Of a DNA stretch of 64,000 nucleotides, positions 1 to 7,774 are shown one piece after another (the stretch's first letter is position 1; every line of letters begins with the position of its first letter). The notes below the pieces were generated by a model. The model worked only from the letters and a program-made list of their open reading frames with translations, ran no database searches and was not told the DNA's origin. The stretch lies in the NCBI RefSeq assembly GCF_003240565.2, contig NZ_CP117256.1:310001-374000 (forward strand). Direction: 5' to 3'. Source of the DNA: Rhizobium tumorigenes. GTDB taxonomy: Bacteria > Pseudomonadota > Alphaproteobacteria > Rhizobiales > Rhizobiaceae. The translations under genes and the position numbers were made by a program.

Positions 1-115
1 AAGCTCGGCAAAATGCTGCTTTACGGCAAAAATACGACAAAAATCCATAGCAGTCCGCGATCAGATTGCATATTTAGTCTAATATTTACAGAGACCTAGG
101 GCGTCACACAAACAT

Positions 116-143
116 CATTTGGCACATCACGGATTTGTGATCA
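116..143 (+). promoter_or_regulatory. Conserved 28-bp dyad element, copy 1
   Basis: The element contains the inverted repeat ATCAC-N6-GTGAT at 126-141. It matches 25 of 28 positions of a second copy at 5314-5341, which lies upstream of virK in the same orientation. Here it ends 127 bp before the start of the substrate-binding protein gene. The dyad and its promoter-proximal position suggest a shared operator, but the regulator is unknown. Confidence 0.5.
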
Positions 144-269
144 CGGTCGGTCGACTCATCAATAAGAGATTGCCGGAGCAAGTACGACACCCAATTGTGA
201 CAGCTTGGTTTGGCTAATGAGATACTTGCCCGGTTAACCCTGTACCGAAACTGAAACCAAGGAGCAGAC

Positions 270-1301
270 ATGAAACGCAGGACTTTTCTAATCGGAACGA
301 CGGGTGCGATATTCGGCGCATCCCTCAACGGCATCCCTTCGGCGATGGCGCAGGACGCCAAGCCTGAAAAGACCGACGTGGCGATAGGGGTGGGCGGCAA
401 GCCGCTCTTATACTACCTGCCGCTGACAATCGCGGAACGCAAAGGCTTCTTCAAGGAAGAGGGCCTGAACGTTACGATCAACGATTTTGCGGGCGGCTCG
501 AAGTCTCTCGAGGGCCTCGTCGGCGGTTCGCTCGATATCGTCGCCGGTGCCTACGAGCACACGATCCGCATGCAGAACAAGGGACAGGATATCGTCGGGA
601 TCTGCAATCTCGGCCGCTTCCCCGGTATCGTCATTGCCGTGCGCAAGGATCTCGCCGGCGAGATCAAGTCGATGGCCGACATGAAGGGGCGCAAGGTCGG
701 CATTACCGCGCCCGGCTCCTCGACAGCGCTGATGTTCCAGTACGCAATGCTGAAGAGCGGATTGAAGGCCGACGATGCCTCGCTGATCGGGATCGGCGGA
801 GGTGCCGCCGCACTTGCAGCCTTCAAGAGCGGTCAGATCGATGCCATATCGCATGTCGACCCCGTCATCGCGCAGCTGCAGTACGACAACGATATCGCCA
901 TTCTCCTCGACACCCGCACGGAGGCCGGCACGCGGTCCCTGTTCGGCGGCCCCAACCCGGCTGCGACTGTCTACCTCAAGAAGGACTTCGCCATTGCCAA
1001 TCCGGTGACGACGCAGCGCACCGTCAACGCGTTCATGAAGGCATTGAAATGGATTGGCCAGGCCAGCCCCGAGGATGTGGCCAGCGTGGTGCCGACGGAA
1101 TACCAGCTGGGTAACCGCGATCTGTACATGCAGGCCTTCAAGAACTCGAAGGAAATGTACTCGCTGGATGGACTGGTCACCAAGGAAGGGTACGAATCCA
1201 TGATGGGCGTGCTGAAAACGCTCGATCCGGGACTTGCCAATGCCGATGTCCCCTTCAGCAAGACCTTCGATCCGACATTCGCCAAAGCGGCGAAGACTTG
1301 A
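270..1301 (+). CDS. ABC transporter substrate-binding protein, SsuA/ThiY (nitrate/sulfonate) type
   Basis: This 343-residue protein looks like the periplasmic binding component of an ABC importer for a small organic anion or thiamin-precursor-like ligand. Residues 1-27 form an export signal with a twin-arginine start (RRTFLIG) and a likely cleavage after AMA. The mature part has the family's layout: a YLPLTIAERKGFFKEEGL segment near residue 50, a GG-rich ligand loop, and a GSSTALMFQYAMLKSGL stretch. An AAGGAG ribosome site sits just upstream of the ATG. No permease or ATPase follows. Downstream sequence is a short truncated frame and IS debris, so the importer has probably been dismembered here or uses partners elsewhere. 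The exact ligand cannot be read from the sequence. Confidence 0.85.
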   Translation: MKRRTFLIGTTGAIFGASLNGIPSAMAQDAKPEKTDVAIGVGGKPLLYYLPLTIAERKGFFKEEGLNVTINDFAGGSKSLEGLVGGSLDIVAGAYEHTIRMQNKGQDIVGICNLGRFPGIVIAVRKDLAGEIKSMADMKGRKVGITAPGSSTALMFQYAMLKSGLKADDASLIGIGGGAAALAAFKSGQIDAISHVDPVIAQLQYDNDIAILLDTRTEAGTRSLFGGPNPAATVYLKKDFAIANPVTTQRTVNAFMKALKWIGQASPEDVASVVPTEYQLGNRDLYMQAFKNSKEMYSLDGLVTKEGYESMMGVLKTLDPGLANADVPFSKTFDPTFAKAAKT

Positions 1302-1356
1302 TCGGCGCTGTGGATCACAAGCAGGAACTCCACATTCCAATCACGGAGAAACAAAC

Positions 1357-1623
1357 ATGCAAGGAAAGACGACCCCAGATCCAACGGTACAGCATTTTTG
1401 CTTAAGGCAAAAAATACACGGCGAGTTAGCAATTTCATTCGAGCCCGGCAGCTCCGTAGGGACAAGCATTGAACGGGGAGAGGAGACAATAATGTCACCT
1501 TATAGTGAAGCATACAGACGAACCGTTAGGCAGTCTCTTCAAGCAATATGGCTGGACTATAGCGCGACGATCAGAATGAGACGCCGCGAAAAACCGGTAG
1601 GTCGCTTTGTTTGTCGCGAATGA
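1357..1623 (+). pseudogene. Truncated reading frame after the binding-protein gene
   Basis: An ATG 55 bp after the binding-protein stop is preceded by GGAG and begins MQGKTTPDPTVQ, as if the next gene of an operon started here. After about 20 codons the sequence no longer resembles a conserved protein, and the frame ends at 1623. I infer that only the 5' end of a former operon partner survives. Bases 1624-1824 hold nothing I recognise. Confidence 0.25.
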
Positions 1624-1824
1624 GCGGGCCTGCCGCGTTGGCATTTGGCCTCTATGGCGAAACGCCGCCGATAGCTTGGCATCGTAAAAAAGGCCAGCGA
1701 AGGACGCTATCCGCAGATACCTCTCATGCTCAGGCATTTTTTCCCAAAGAGTCATCGCCGCTATGCGCAATTCGCGATGGTGGCCGGAAGAGATCTCGTG
1801 GCCACCGACGAGTATCTGGCGACC

Positions 1825-2190
1825 TCATTGTGAGGCCTTGATGTGGGCGGCATAGGCCATCAAGGCGTCGATGTCTTTGGCGAGGTGGCCGTTTGCGAGG
1901 CGGCTGAAGAAGTCGCAAAGATAGGCGTAAGGTTCAACGCCGTTCATTTTGCAGTTGCCGATAACACTGGCAAACCGAGCCCAGTTGCGGCCCCCTTCAT
2001 CGTGCCCTGCAATGGCCGGGCGGCGGATCGCGTTTTCCACCAGGTTGGAGTCAAGATCGACATGGCCGTCGTTCAGGGACAGACGGAAGCCGTCCTGTGG
2101 CGTCAGCACATAGGCCAAGCCTTTTCCGAGATCGGAGTGGACGCGCGCGGCCTGCGTTGCCAGCCAGGTGAAGCAGTTGCTTTCTCTCAA
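1825..2190 (-). pseudogene. IS66 family transposase (TnpC) C-terminal fragment
   Basis: The translation reads as the end of an IS66 TnpC transposase, including DSNLVENAIRRP and AGHDEGGRNWARFASVIG, the region holding the last acidic catalytic residue. A few residues normally found between those two blocks are missing, so the fragment carries an internal deletion as well as lacking its N-terminal three quarters. No tnpA or tnpB lies beside it. It is unrelated in position to the intact IS66 copy at 10.7-13.5 kb. Confidence 0.8.
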
Positions 2191-2293
2191 CGCTCAATCC
2201 AAGCAGATTTCGCCGGAAGTCGAGCTGAGAAGAGAGGTGGCTCGGTTTGTCTGAACAGTTTCGGACGTTTCGCTAAGTGGACTTCCGCCTCGA

Positions 2294-3124
2294 TTATGCC
2301 GCCACCATCATTGGTGCCAGCGCGTTGAAGTAGGCCTGATCCGGTGTCTGCCGGTCAAGGGATGAATGTGGGCGTCGGCTATTGTAGAAGGTAAGATATC
2401 GGCCGATGCCGACGCGGGCCTCGGACACGGTGTTGTAGGCGTGCAGGTAGATTTCCTCGTATTTGATCGACCGCCAGAGCCGTTCGACGAACACGTTGTC
2501 CCGCCACGCACCCTTGCCGTCCATCGAGATGGCGATCTCCGCCTTCTTCAACACGGCGGCGAAGTCGACAGAGGTAAACTGCGACCCCTGGTCGGTGTTG
2601 AAGATGTCGGGTTTGCCATATCGGGCAAGCGCCTCCTCAACCGCTTCGATGCAGAAGGCCGCTTCCATCGTGATCGACAGCCGCCACGACAGAACCCTCC
2701 GGCTGAACCAGTCCACGACGGCGCAGAGATAGACAAAACCGCGAGCCATCGGAACGTAGGTTATGTCCATTGCCCAGACTTGGTTGGGCCGGGTGACCGC
2801 CAACTTGCGCAGAAGATAGGGATAGATTTTGTGCCCAGGCGCTGGTTTTGAGGTGTTTGGGCGGCGATAAATCGCCTCGATGCCCATCTTCTTCATCAGC
2901 GTGGCGATGTGCAGCCGCCCAGTTTCCAGCCCTTCTCCCCTCAAGAGCCCTTGCAACATTCGACTTCCGGCAAACGGGTAGTCGAGATGCAGTTCGTCGA
3001 TCCGGCGCATCAGGGCAAGATCGCCGTCAGGCACTGGACGAGGCAGATAATAGACACTGCCACGGCTGAAGCCGAGAAGCTTCGCCTGGCACACAACGGA
3101 TAGCTTATGCTCGCGGTCGATCAT
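2294..3124 (-). CDS. IS3 family transposase OrfB (DDE integrase domain)
   Basis: This 276-residue catalytic subunit carries an HTH_21-like N-terminal part, then an rve integrase core. DDE residues are visible in WAMDITYVPM, in FNTDQGSQFTS, and in the terminal glutamate region before FYNSRRPHSSLDRQTPDQAY, the hallmark C-terminal block of the family. Its ATG overlaps the stop of orfA, and the overlap follows a run of seven A. Translation of an OrfAB fusion by -1 slippage is the usual mechanism in this family and is likely here. Confidence 0.92.
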   Translation of the reverse strand: MIDREHKLSVVCQAKLLGFSRGSVYYLPRPVPDGDLALMRRIDELHLDYPFAGSRMLQGLLRGEGLETGRLHIATLMKKMGIEAIYRRPNTSKPAPGHKIYPYLLRKLAVTRPNQVWAMDITYVPMARGFVYLCAVVDWFSRRVLSWRLSITMEAAFCIEAVEEALARYGKPDIFNTDQGSQFTSVDFAAVLKKAEIAISMDGKGAWRDNVFVERLWRSIKYEEIYLHAYNTVSEARVGIGRYLTFYNSRRPHSSLDRQTPDQAYFNALAPMMVAA

Positions 3125-3453
3125 TTTTTTCCGCCCAGCAATCCCGCCTTGCCGAGCGCACCGGATAAAAAATCGTTCTCCAGTGTCAGTTCGCCGATCT
3201 TGGCATGAAGCGTTTTGACATCGACGGTTGGACCGGCCGGTTCGGCCTTGGTTTCATCGCCAAAAACGCCTGTCGCCCCTTCAAGGAGCTGGTCTTTCCA
3301 TTGCTTGATCTGGTTGGCGTGCACGTCAAACTGCTGGGACAACTCCACCAGCGTCTGCTCACCTCGGATGGCGGCAAGTGCCACCTTCGCCTTGAAAGCC
3401 GGGCTATGGTTCCGGCGCGGTCGTCTTGTCATGGTATCTCCTGTTCCCGGCAT
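3121..3453 (-). CDS. IS3 family transposase OrfA (HTH)
   Basis: This 110-residue protein begins near TRRPRRNHSPAFKAKVALAA and has the HTH_Tnp_1 fold used to bind IS ends, followed by a leucine-zipper-like segment (KTLHAKIGELTLENDFL). An internal ATG at residue 8 is an equally good start. The 3' end, GGA-AAA-AAA-TGA, provides the A7 slippery tract and the ATGA overlap with orfB. Confidence 0.9.
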   Translation of the reverse strand: MPGTGDTMTRRPRRNHSPAFKAKVALAAIRGEQTLVELSQQFDVHANQIKQWKDQLLEGATGVFGDETKAEPAGPTVDVKTLHAKIGELTLENDFLSGALGKAGLLGGKK

Positions 3454-3698
3454 CTAAGCCGAAGTCAGGCAGAAATTCCACTTATCCTAGCTGTGCAGAT
3501 TTCCCGAGCCAGCTCTAAGCCCGGAGCCAGAACAGACAAGCTGAAATGCTTTCGGCTAATGGAAGGCACCTCACGCTAACAGCTGAAAAACAGCAGAAAC
3601 ACTTATAAAATCAATTATTTATCGGACAATACACAAGGGTGTTTATGGAACTTTGAGATGTGCTCCGCAAATTTTCCCCGTTAGTGCTCCATGCTTAA

Positions 3699-4334
3699 TC
3701 ACCGCCTCCAACTATAAAAACTCACGGCGATCCCGCGACCGGCGAAGCACTGATCGAAGACGTCGAGCGGCTGGACGACGTCTGGCTGGCTGGCTCGATC
3801 ATGGCCGGATGGATTATGAAAGCAGACAGCTTGTGGAGAGGCTGACGTTATCAGCACCAGATGGCCGCCCTTTGAGGGCGGACCCTGATCGGGCCAGCGG
3901 ATCGAGTGATGCACCGATGCGATGAAAGACTGCCAGCGCGATAGGAGCTTCGGAATGGCCACCGCCTCGACACCTGTCATGATTTCGGCTTTCAGACCGA
4001 AACGGCTGGAAACCAGTTCGACAAACGGCGCGTAGATCAGCCCTTTGATGGAGGCTCCGTCTTCACTGACGACATAACCGCCATGCTGGGTGCAAGCGCG
4101 GGCAAGATCAAGCGTGGGGTGAGCCTCGCCCCGCGTTGCGAGGATCATCTTCAGGCATGCCATACCGCAAAGATTGGGAGCCCAACGAGAGTATTCCTCG
4201 ACCGTTTGCGCTCCAGATTGCTGCCAAAGCGGATCATCCAGCAGGGCTGCGGCTCCCTTTGCAACAACAGGCAACGTCATTTCGGGCGTTTCCCACTGAC
4301 TGAAATACGGCACGTTGTTCGTTGGCATTCCCAT
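3699..4334 (-). CDS. C39-like cysteine peptidase family protein
   Basis: About 211 residues when started at the ATG at 4334; a second ATG two codons later is also possible behind GTAGGATG. The sequence fits the peptidase C39-like fold. A candidate nucleophile sits in NLCGMACLKMIL near residue 56, a histidine in KGGHLVLITSAS, and an Asn/Asp partner in FHNPSGHD. In ABC-linked relatives such domains cut double-glycine leaders. Here there is no transporter domain, no signal peptide and no neighbouring precursor, so a free-standing cytosolic peptidase or transglutaminase-like role is also possible. It lies alone between an IS element and a long non-coding stretch. Confidence 0.65.
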   Translation of the reverse strand: MGMPTNNVPYFSQWETPEMTLPVVAKGAAALLDDPLWQQSGAQTVEEYSRWAPNLCGMACLKMILATRGEAHPTLDLARACTQHGGYVVSEDGASIKGLIYAPFVELVSSRFGLKAEIMTGVEAVAIPKLLSRWQSFIASVHHSIRWPDQGPPSKGGHLVLITSASPQAVCFHNPSGHDRASQPDVVQPLDVFDQCFAGRGIAVSFYSWRR

Positions 4335-4616
4335 CCTACTTCGTCTAGTTCGCCGGCAGCGGCTACCTTCCACCCGCCTTGGCTCTCAGGAACGAAAGAA
4401 TCCCGATTTTTGCAACGCAATCCAGAGCATTAAGCCAGCGCACTGCAGGGCGGGCTATATCTGATGATGTCCTTATTCATATTGGGTTTTAAAGGCTCGA
4501 ACTTTGCAGTTCGGGTCTTGTTCGAGTGTCCGCCTTCGGGAATCGAGCCGTCGACCGGTCCCGGACCTCAAGGCGGCTCACCTGTTTACGGTCTCTGATA
4601 ATGTCCATGGCTACAA

Positions 4617-4648
4617 CACTGGCTATATTGACGTTGATATAGCCAGTG
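4617..4648. promoter_or_regulatory. Perfect 12-bp inverted repeat with 8-nt loop
   Basis: The arms CACTGGCTATAT and ATATAGCCAGTG are exact reverse complements around TGACGTTG. There is no T-run on either side, so a simple intrinsic terminator is unlikely. The size and symmetry would suit an operator or a recombination or transposon-end site. No gene starts nearby. Confidence 0.4.
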
Positions 4649-5313
4649 CTCTTCCATATTCCTCATCCGTACAAGACGGCCTTCCTCGGATGCGTACGAT
4701 TCCTCTTTAGATCGGCTCGAACTGCTCAATCGTTACCTCATCCACACCAGCTGCGCCTCCGTTGGATCGCACCTGCAGATAAGCTTCGTACACCTTCTGC
4801 TTACTGATATTAAACGGCTGCCTTGCATATCCATCAACGTTTCTGTTGCCAGTTGTGTTGATAATACGACCACCTGATCCGACCTCTTCGCTCCAGCTCC
4901 ATTACGAGCCTTCATCGCTACTACAAATCCTCCGTCCCAGTGCCCCGCATCGGTACTCTCGCCTTACGGTCTTCTCCGCTTGTGCTTCTCCCTTTGCAGC
5001 GGAGCGACTGGTTCCTGCAGTTCCGCGACAACGCCTGCATCCGCTTCACGCCCCCTCACGCCGGTCGCCGCTTGCCCGGTCACCAGGCATCTGACAAGCT
5101 GATCCCAGAGAGACGAGACACCTCTGGTTCTGACGACAGGTTTCACGGTACGCGCTTCATCGGAAGGTTCATTTTCATTCGTCTCTTGGATGCCAGACGA
5201 GATTGGCCAACAATATGTATTAGGGCAGAAATAAGGCGGCCTTTTGCGGCCCAACATTACACGGAAGGGAAATACTCTCACAAAATCAGTAAATTAAGCC
5301 GTTATAAAATTTT

Positions 5314-5341
5314 CATTTGCCAGATCACGGGTTTGTGATCA
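5314..5341 (+). promoter_or_regulatory. Conserved 28-bp dyad element, copy 2
   Basis: The inverted repeat GATCAC-N6-GTGATC is at 5323-5340. The whole 28-bp block differs at only three positions from the copy at 116-143, and lies 231 bp before virK in the same orientation. Its leading CATTTG is preceded by TTTT, giving a weak match to a vir-box-like sequence, which I do not consider proven. Confidence 0.5.
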
Positions 5342-5571
5342 GTTTCTGCACGTAACCTACACGGATTTGCGTTGGTGAAATACGCAACGAATAAAAGTCC
5401 ATTAACGAATGGTATAGGGCGCCTGAGTCTTGCTTCAGGGCTTCTGGCATCACGATCAGAGTTAAATACATCCTCATCGGCTTTCCGCTGAGCGCTGTGT
5501 AAAGTTATGTAATGCCAATCCATTTGACGCCGCTTACCGAGCCATGCGCCAAGAGTTCCAAGGAGTACTGC

Positions 5572-6009
5572 ATGAAGCGCCTCTTCGCTATTTTTCTCGC
5601 GGCCTTGCTGCCCGCCGCAGCGAGTGCAACCGAGCATCGCCAAGGACCGCTCGCCCTGCCGGCTGTAATTCGTATGCTTGGTAAGGGGCAGCCGGTCGCC
5701 GTCACCGTTGATCTCAGTCTTTGCAGCCCAGTACCAAACGATGCAAATCCGAGCAAGACACGCGGTGGATTACGGATTAACGCTTTTAGATTGACGGACG
5801 ATGGGACGCTTGCCTTTGCTGACGAGCATATGACCATCGATCTCGATGGAAAGCCAATCGTTCAGTTTTTACGATACAAAGTCCGCCCAGACAAAAGCGC
5901 TCAATTCTCTATGACTGTGTTCAGCCTTCCCCCATACGAACAAAAGGGTACGACACTCGAATTTAATTGTGCATTGGACCGTGGATTAAGTTTCTTCCCA
6001 ACGCGCTAA
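5572..6009 (+). CDS. virK: VirK family protein
   Basis: The product is a 145-residue exported protein. The start is the ATG after CAAGGAGTACTGC, which gives a clean signal peptide (MKRLFAIFLAALLPAAASA). The mature sequence has the conserved VirK blocks: KGQPVAVTVDLSLC, SKTRGGLRINAFR, PIVQFLRYKVRPD, and KGTTLEFNCALDRGL. Two cysteines, near residues 63 and 133, could form a disulphide. VirK is a plant-inducible gene of the Agrobacterium vir regulon whose biochemical role is unknown; homologues occur in many rhizobia. The next gene on the same strand is a P450, which recalls the virH genes of Ti plasmids. No good vir box was found, so induction by VirA/VirG is not shown. Confidence 0.85.
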   Translation: MKRLFAIFLAALLPAAASATEHRQGPLALPAVIRMLGKGQPVAVTVDLSLCSPVPNDANPSKTRGGLRINAFRLTDDGTLAFADEHMTIDLDGKPIVQFLRYKVRPDKSAQFSMTVFSLPPYEQKGTTLEFNCALDRGLSFFPTR

Positions 6010-6243
6010 TGTGGGCGCACTTAGATGTTGGTGGGGTGACCGCCATATGTAACGATCCAAGGAAATCCGCGCCAAAGTCATTACGCGCATTGTTTCGCAC
6101 GTGTTTCCCGCCACTGTCGTCATCACACAATGCAACACTCCTGCCGCAGCTAAAGAACAGAATGTCCTTCTGACGCGCCGGATTTGTCTCGCTAGCTGGC
6201 CGAAGTTTGGGCGACGGATGGACCGAATTAAAGGTATTGATGA

Positions 6244-7482
6244 ATGAATCTGAACAACTCCGCAGAGCGCGACGCGAACTTTCGAGTTCCGGTGCTGCCC
6301 ATTTCAACCCTCAGTTCGGACCCTCATGGCGTCTACCGGCACTACCGAAAGGAGATACCGTTCATCTTGTCGGAAGCGGGGGTATATCTGATCTTGCGTG
6401 CCGACGACGTTCTCAGCCTGTGCAGCGATGCTAAGACACGTCAGGTAGAAACAGAGTTGGTCACCCTGCGCGGCGTTGGAGATGGACCGATCTGGGAATT
6501 CGTGCAAAACGGGATGCTGACGTCGAATGGGGATGTTCATTTGCGCAGACGATCTCCCCTGACCAGGACATTCGCCTTCAAGATGATTGATGCATTGCGA
6601 CCTCTCATTAGAGAGACTGTTGCACAGATCGCAGATGCCGTAGCGCCCGATGGTGGCATGGATTTGCTTGAGGACTTTGCCGCTCTTATTCCGGCCAAGA
6701 TCATTGCGTCGATCTTAGGCCTCCCACAGGACGATGTGAAGAGATTTACAGAGATCGTATACCGTTTCAGTCCGCTCCTGGGCGGATCTTGGCGTGCGCA
6801 CGATGTACCGCAGCTTCAACGGGCAGCCGGCGAGCTAAGATCATATGTTGCCGACGTCGTGGCTAGGCGCAGTTATAAAAAGAACAATGACTTTGTGAGC
6901 AGGCTTCTTTTCGATGTGGAAAGCGACGGCTCCTTGTCCGCCGAGGAAGTGATTACTCAAATCATGACTTTGATCGTCGGTGGTAGCGACACCACGCGAT
7001 CTGCCATCGTCATCCAGCTCGCAGTGCTTCTCCAGCATCCTGATCAATGGGATGCAGTTTTGAAGAATCACGACCTGGTTCCAAAGGCCGTCCTGGAATG
7101 CCTACGTTATGAGCCCGCGATAGGCTCAGTTCCGCGCGTCACCACCACCGATATCGAGTTAGACGGGATGCTCCTCCCCGCCAATAAAGCTTGCTCCCTC
7201 GTGACCATGTCCGCCCTCAGAGATGAGCATCTGTATAGGGACCCTGATCGACTAGATATCACAAGAGAGCAATTGAAATGGCATCCGGTATTTGGCGCTG
7301 GAGCGCACCGTTGTCTGGGCGAAGCACTTGCAAAAGTTGAGCTGGAAGAGGCATTGACCGTCCTAGCAGAGCGTTTCCCGACCATCAGAGCCGGTGGCGC
7401 CTTTCCAAAGGTCAATGGCTTTTCGGGCATACGAACAGTTCAAAACTTTCCCGTGACTTGGGACGCAGATCGGCATCGATAG
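6244..7482 (+). CDS. Cytochrome P450
   Basis: A 412-residue soluble class I bacterial P450 that would hydroxylate or demethylate a small molecule using external ferredoxin electrons. The oxygen-binding I-helix is GGSDTTRS (residues 246-253), the K-helix ExxR is E285-R288 (ECLRYEP), and the haem loop FGAGAHRCLG carries the axial Cys357. No redox partner gene is nearby. It follows virK by 234 bp on the same strand. VirH-type P450s of Ti plasmids detoxify phenolic plant signals, and a similar role is possible, but the sequence alone does not set the substrate. Confidence 0.9.
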   Translation: MNLNNSAERDANFRVPVLPISTLSSDPHGVYRHYRKEIPFILSEAGVYLILRADDVLSLCSDAKTRQVETELVTLRGVGDGPIWEFVQNGMLTSNGDVHLRRRSPLTRTFAFKMIDALRPLIRETVAQIADAVAPDGGMDLLEDFAALIPAKIIASILGLPQDDVKRFTEIVYRFSPLLGGSWRAHDVPQLQRAAGELRSYVADVVARRSYKKNNDFVSRLLFDVESDGSLSAEEVITQIMTLIVGGSDTTRSAIVIQLAVLLQHPDQWDAVLKNHDLVPKAVLECLRYEPAIGSVPRVTTTDIELDGMLLPANKACSLVTMSALRDEHLYRDPDRLDITREQLKWHPVFGAGAHRCLGEALAKVELEEALTVLAERFPTIRAGGAFPKVNGFSGIRTVQNFPVTWDADRHR

Positions 7483-7695
7483 CGCTGGACACCAACTTCT
7501 TAGCAAGTTTTGCTTCGAACCGTTCTTGGCTCTGATAACAAGCTTGGGTTCGGCGTCTCTGATCGGGTGGTGATGCCAGCGCAATAATCGCGGCATGCAT
7601 TATGTGCCATAAAGCAACAGCGTTCCAGCTTTTCTCCCGCGATAAGCGGCTGGATGCGCGCCCTAACGCCGACAAACTAAGGTGAAGGTTTTAGC

Positions 7696-7764
7696 ATGGC
7701 TGCGAACGCGTCAAGCCGCAAACTATGTCGGAATGTTCTCTTTAGCCCAAATCGGGTGAGATAA
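7696..7764 (+). CDS. Possible 22-codon upstream ORF
   Basis: An ATG preceded by AAGGTGAAGG opens a short frame (MAANASSRKLCRNVL...) that stops 10 bp before the S9 peptidase start. Its position and ribosome site would suit translational coupling or a leader peptide. There is no homology evidence. The rest of 7483-7774 shows no other feature. Confidence 0.25.
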   Translation: MAANASSRKLCRNVLFSPNRVR

Positions 7765-7774
7765 AGGATTTTCA

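Larger units (their letters stand above)
2274..3484 (-). mobile_element. IS3 family insertion sequence
   Basis: A 1.2-kb element encodes two overlapping transposase frames on the minus strand. Its ends are imperfect inverted repeats: TAAGTGGACTTCCGCC at the left, and TAAGTGGAATTTCTGCC read from the right end. The 3-bp flanks do not match, so no target duplication is visible and the precise ends could be a few bases off. Both reading frames are intact, so the copy may be functional. Confidence 0.65.
4335..5571. other. 1.2-kb stretch without a recognisable gene
   Basis: No frame here resembles a known protein. The stretch holds a diverged copy of the T-arm-like motif (4533-4549), a perfect 12-bp inverted repeat (4617-4648), and the second copy of the 28-bp dyad (5314-5341). 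The middle (about 4650-5200) is pyrimidine-rich on this strand and looks like decayed mobile DNA, but I cannot name its source. Confidence 0.5.

Noticed and set aside
408..1340. Long minus-strand open frame opposite the substrate-binding gene
   Set aside because: It is the antisense shadow of a GC-rich real gene; its sequence has no similarity to any family I know.
5310..5321. Possible vir box (TTTTCATTTGCC) upstream of virK
   Set aside because: Nine of twelve positions match the reverse vir-box consensus, but the core AATT is broken and the sequence is better explained as part of the 28-bp dyad.
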